DNA of 6,717 bases from positions 1 through 6,717 of the forward strand of contig JAGOCU010000125.1 of NCBI GenBank assembly GCA_017998555.1. The letters run 5' to 3'. The notes beneath the pieces were generated by a model. That model saw only the letters and a program-made list of their open reading frames with translations, did no database searches and was not told the DNA's origin. Made by a program: the position numbers and the translations under genes. Below, piece by piece: positions 4,215-6,717 of this stretch (position 1 is its first letter; the number at the start of each line of letters is the position of its first letter). The stretch comes from Thermoflexales bacterium. Lineage in GTDB: Bacteria; Chloroflexota; Anaerolineae; J036; Brachytrichaceae.

Positions 4215-6717
4215 ATGGATTTCTCGCCACCGTTCGCCGACTGGCTCAAACATCGCCGCAAAGAGCTCGACCTCACCCAGGACGGGCTGGCCCGGCGCGC
4301 CCATTTCTCCCTCACTGCCATCCGCCAGGTCGAAGAGGGCGCGCGGGTGGCTTCGCGGAACCTGGCCGAAGCGCTGGCAAGCGCCCTCTCCATCCCGCCC
4401 GAAGACCGGGATGCCTTCATCGCCTTCGCCCGCGGCACTGCCGTTCAGCAGCGGCTCAACCACCTGCCCGCGCCGTTGACGCCGCTTATGGGACGCGCAG
4501 CGGAACTGGCCGCAATTGAGCGAGCCCTCACGGATGACAGCGCCCGCCTGATCACCCTGATCGGGCCGCCGGGCGTCGGGAAGACCCGCCTCGCGCAACA
4601 GGTGGCCCGCGACCTGCAGCCTGTGCTGGCGGGCGGCGCGTCCTTTGTCGCCCTCGCGCCCGTCAGCGAGCCGGGCCTCATCCCGGCCGCCATCGCCGCC
4701 GCCCTCCAGAACCGCGCGATGAACGCGGATCCATCGATCGAGGCGATCACCCGCTTCATCGAGGCCCGCCAGATGCTGCTGGTGATGGACAACTATGAGC
4801 ACCTGCTGGAGGGCGCGCCCCTGATCAACACCCTGCTCGAGCGCTGCCCCGGGCTGCGCGTCCTCGTCACGAGCCGGGCTCTCCTCAACCTCTTTGGCGA
4901 ACGGGTGGTCGAGGTCGGGCCGTTGCAGGCGGAACCGGCCTCTGAGCTTTTCGCCCGGTGCGCAGCCTCCGCCAAGCCCGCCTTCAGCGTTACCCCGGAA
5001 AACGCTCCGATCATCGCGGAGATCTGCCTGCGGCTGGACAATCTGCCGCTAGCCATCGAGCTGGCCGCCGCCCGCGCCCGCATGCTCACCCCGGGCAAGA
5101 TGCTAGAGCGGCTGGCCCATCATCCTGGCGCGCAACTGGAACTTCTCACGACCGGGCCGCGCGACTGGCCCGCGCGCCAGCAAACGCTGCGGGCCACCAT
5201 CGACTGGAGCTACGCGCTGCTGACAGCAGACGAACAGGTTTTCTTTCGCCGGATGGGCGTTTTCAGCGGCGGATGCGACCTCGAGATGGCCCGCGTCGTG
5301 TGCGGCGACTCGGTCGACGGAACGTCGGTCGACGTTCCGTCGACCGAGTCGCTACTGCAGTCGCTGCTCGACAAGAGCCTGGTCAAGGAGACCGTCGGGC
5401 TTGATGGCGCGCCGCGCTTCGAGTTGCTTGAAACCCTGCGCGATTACGCGCTCGTGAAGCTCGGGGAAAGCGGGCAAGGGTCCGAGACGCGCGGACGCAT
5501 GGCGACGTGTCTCGCGCAACTCGCGCAGAGCATGCAGCCCTACTCGTTTCATCCCGATCACATCGCGCGGCTGCGCCGGATGGCCGTCGAACGCGACAAT
5601 ATCCGCGCGGCGCTGAACTGGAGTCGGGGCCCGGGCGGCGATTACAGCGCGGGCCTGCAACTGGCCGGCCTGATGGGCTGGGTGGTGTCGTGGGGCGGCT
5701 ATCTGAAGGTCTATCTGCCGCCCGCGGAAATCAGCGCCTGGATGACTGACATCGATCTGCGCATCCGCGGGGTGAACCCGGCAGACCAGACCTCCGTCCT
5801 GTTTGGGCTGACCGACCTCACGATGAGCCTGGGCGATCCAGACGCCTGGCGACGGATGGTCCCCTTGATCGAGGACTGCGCCCGTCGATCCGGCGAGAGG
5901 GTTGATCGGTGTCTGGCAGCGTTCGCCCGAATTCTTGCGGCGCATTGCATGACCGGCGACTTTGCCCAGGGAGAACCTCACTACGAAGCGTTGCTGGCGA
6001 TCTCGGGCGCAGACCCCGACTGGCACGCGTTCGCCCAAAATCTGTATGGCCGGGCGCTGGCCCTCAACGGCCAGCCGGATCGCGCCATCGTGCTGATCAC
6101 GGCAGCGCTCGCGCATTGGGAAGCGCGCGGCATGGCCTGGGCGCCGCACGGCGGAACAGCGACGACCCGCACGTATCTGGCGATGGCCCACATCGCGCGC
6201 GATGAGTATGCGCGGGCGCAGACACTGGCCGAGCAGGCGGCGGATGACAACGCGCGGGGAGGCTGGCGGCCGGGCGAGGCCGTCGGCGCCGGATTCGCCG
6301 CGCTGGCCGCGGCGGCAGCGGGTCATGCTGAAGCGTTTTGCGCCGACGCGGCGCGCCATCTGAGGATTTGGCCGGATGTGCCGCGCGAGGTTACGCGCCA
6401 CCCGATGTCAAGGCATATGTCGCCCGGGGATGCGCGCGGCCATCTCCGTTGCGCGGCATGGGCGCTGACCCGTCAACGCGAGGAACTTCCGGGCCACATC
6501 TGGCCGCTGCTGCTGGTCCTGCTGGGGCGGATCATGAATGGCGTGGGAGACGCAAACGCCGGCGCGTATCTGTTTGGCGCGGCGGACGGGCTTCTGGCGC
6601 GGGCGGACCGACTACCGGCCGACAGCCCCTTCCGGATTCTGGTCGAGCAACAACTGGCGAATGCGCGAACGTTCTGGGCCGCTGATCCGGCGCTGACGCT
6701 GGCCCGGGAGGCCGGGG
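4215..6717 (+). CDS. XRE-type HTH / NB-ARC (STAND) ATPase transcriptional regulator, 3'-incomplete
   Basis: An uninterrupted frame of 834 codons that runs off the window end. An N-terminal XRE-like helix-turn-helix (about 7-60) contains LTQDGLARRA (20-29) and the EEG turn (40-42). The NB-ARC ATPase follows, with Walker A GPPGVGKT (117-124), Walker B LLVMDNYEH (188-196), the sensor-like VTSR (218-221) and NLPLAIELAAAR (276-287), which replaces the usual GLPLA with Asn in place of Gly. The winged-helix part reads RATIDWSYALL (326-336), then VFSGG and, further on, FELLETLRDYAL (402-413). The remainder is a long Ala/Leu-rich helical region, probably TPR-like repeats that sense a ligand or partner. 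In this family ATP binding controls a switch between inactive and DNA-binding forms. A perfect palindrome at 5305-5352 encodes residues 364-380 in a linker. Target genes are unknown; the divergent lipoprotein gene is the obvious candidate. An immune-type STAND role cannot be excluded because the C-terminus is missing. Confidence 0.9.
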   Translation, partial: MDFSPPFADWLKHRRKELDLTQDGLARRAHFSLTAIRQVEEGARVASRNLAEALASALSIPPEDRDAFIAFARGTAVQQRLNHLPAPLTPLMGRAAELAAIERALTDDSARLITLIGPPGVGKTRLAQQVARDLQPVLAGGASFVALAPVSEPGLIPAAIAAALQNRAMNADPSIEAITRFIEARQMLLVMDNYEHLLEGAPLINTLLERCPGLRVLVTSRALLNLFGERVVEVGPLQAEPASELFARCAASAKPAFSVTPENAPIIAEICLRLDNLPLAIELAAARARMLTPGKMLERLAHHPGAQLELLTTGPRDWPARQQTLRATIDWSYALLTADEQVFFRRMGVFSGGCDLEMARVVCGDSVDGTSVDVPSTESLLQSLLDKSLVKETVGLDGAPRFELLETLRDYALVKLGESGQGSETRGRMATCLAQLAQSMQPYSFHPDHIARLRRMAVERDNIRAALNWSRGPGGDYSAGLQLAGLMGWVVSWGGYLKVYLPPAEISAWMTDIDLRIRGVNPADQTSVLFGLTDLTMSLGDPDAWRRMVPLIEDCARRSGERVDRCLAAFARILAAHCMTGDFAQGEPHYEALLAISGADPDWHAFAQNLYGRALALNGQPDRAIVLITAALAHWEARGMAWAPHGGTATTRTYLAMAHIARDEYARAQTLAEQAADDNARGGWRPGEAVGAGFAALAAAAAGHAEAFCADAARHLRIWPDVPREVTRHPMSRHMSPGDARGHLRCAAWALTRQREELPGHIWPLLLVLLGRIMNGVGDANAGAYLFGAADGLLARADRLPADSPFRILVEQQLANARTFWAADPALTLAREAG
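5305..5352. repeat. Perfect palindrome (H4) inside the regulator coding sequence
   Basis: Arms 5305-5326 and 5331-5352 are perfectly complementary over 22 bp with a 4-nt GGTC loop; in DNA only the central two bases break the symmetry. It contains GTCGAC three times (5313, 5328, 5339) and a direct repeat CGGTCGACG at 5311 and 5326, 15 nt (5 codons) apart. It is translated in frame as residues 364-380, including SVDGTSVDVPSTES, between the VVC and LLQSLLDKSLV segments where family members have a variable linker. Its sequence is unlike the intergenic palindromes, but the arm length is nearly the same. Confidence 0.85.

Noticed and set aside
1773..5352. Palindromes as amplification or assembly artefacts
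   Set aside because: Chimeric inverted duplications would give variable, usually long arms. Here three have identical arm and loop lengths with a shared core, all at gene junctions, and the fourth keeps the reading frame open.
5352..6401. 349-codon open frame on the minus strand
   Set aside because: It lies entirely antisense to the well-supported NB-ARC regulator. Its translation is Arg/His/Ala-rich with no domain, as expected for the complement of a GC-rich gene.
4215..6717. Regulator as an Avs-type antiphage STAND protein
   Set aside because: The N-terminal XRE helix-turn-helix fits a transcription factor, no effector nuclease or other toxic domain is visible, and the neighbours are not defence genes. 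The missing C-terminus leaves a small doubt.

Overview
This is a GC-rich bacterial window with short intergenic gaps and clear Shine-Dalgarno sites at some genes. The gene content is tandem M16 peptidase-like genes, a holo-ACP synthase, a bacterial translin-family protein and an XRE/NB-ARC (STAND-type) regulator. That mix, and the wording of the M16 and regulator motifs, fits a Chloroflexota-like organism best. This is recognition from memory; an actinobacterial or other GC-rich lineage cannot be excluded.

Layout. Positions 1-1734 hold the 3' end of one M16 peptidase gene and a complete second one, 15 nt apart on the + strand. They look like the two halves of an M16B heterodimer: the second lacks the zinc-binding HxxEH motif but keeps the R/Y substrate-binding pair, and the visible end of the first lacks the Y of that pair. 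Position 1835 starts acpS (+). Convergent to it is a translin-like gene on the minus strand (2281-2919) that keeps the three acidic positions used for RNA cleavage by TRAX. Next, also on the minus strand, is a lipoprotein with an alpha/beta-hydrolase fold (3002-3874). It has the nucleophile serine but not a single histidine in its mature part. A 340-bp divergent intergenic region follows (3875-4214), and then a large XRE/NB-ARC regulator (4215 to the window end, incomplete).

The most unusual structural feature is a set of perfect palindromes. Three of them (1773-1821, 2229-2277, 2965-3013) have the same architecture: exactly 23-bp arms, a 3-nt loop and the shared core CCGGC-NNN-GCCGG. Their outer arms differ, yet each still pairs perfectly. 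They sit at each of the three gene junctions between 1734 and 3013 and lack a proper U-tract. A fourth perfect palindrome (22-bp arms, 5305-5352) of unrelated sequence lies in frame inside the regulator gene, in a linker of the NB-ARC/winged-helix region.

No shared pathway links the genes. The M16 pair is probably one operon. AcpS is housekeeping (activation of acyl carrier protein). The translin-like protein suggests RNA or nucleic-acid handling. The regulator and the divergent lipoprotein may be functionally linked, but only their arrangement says so. No tRNA, rRNA, CRISPR array, insertion sequence or transposase was seen.
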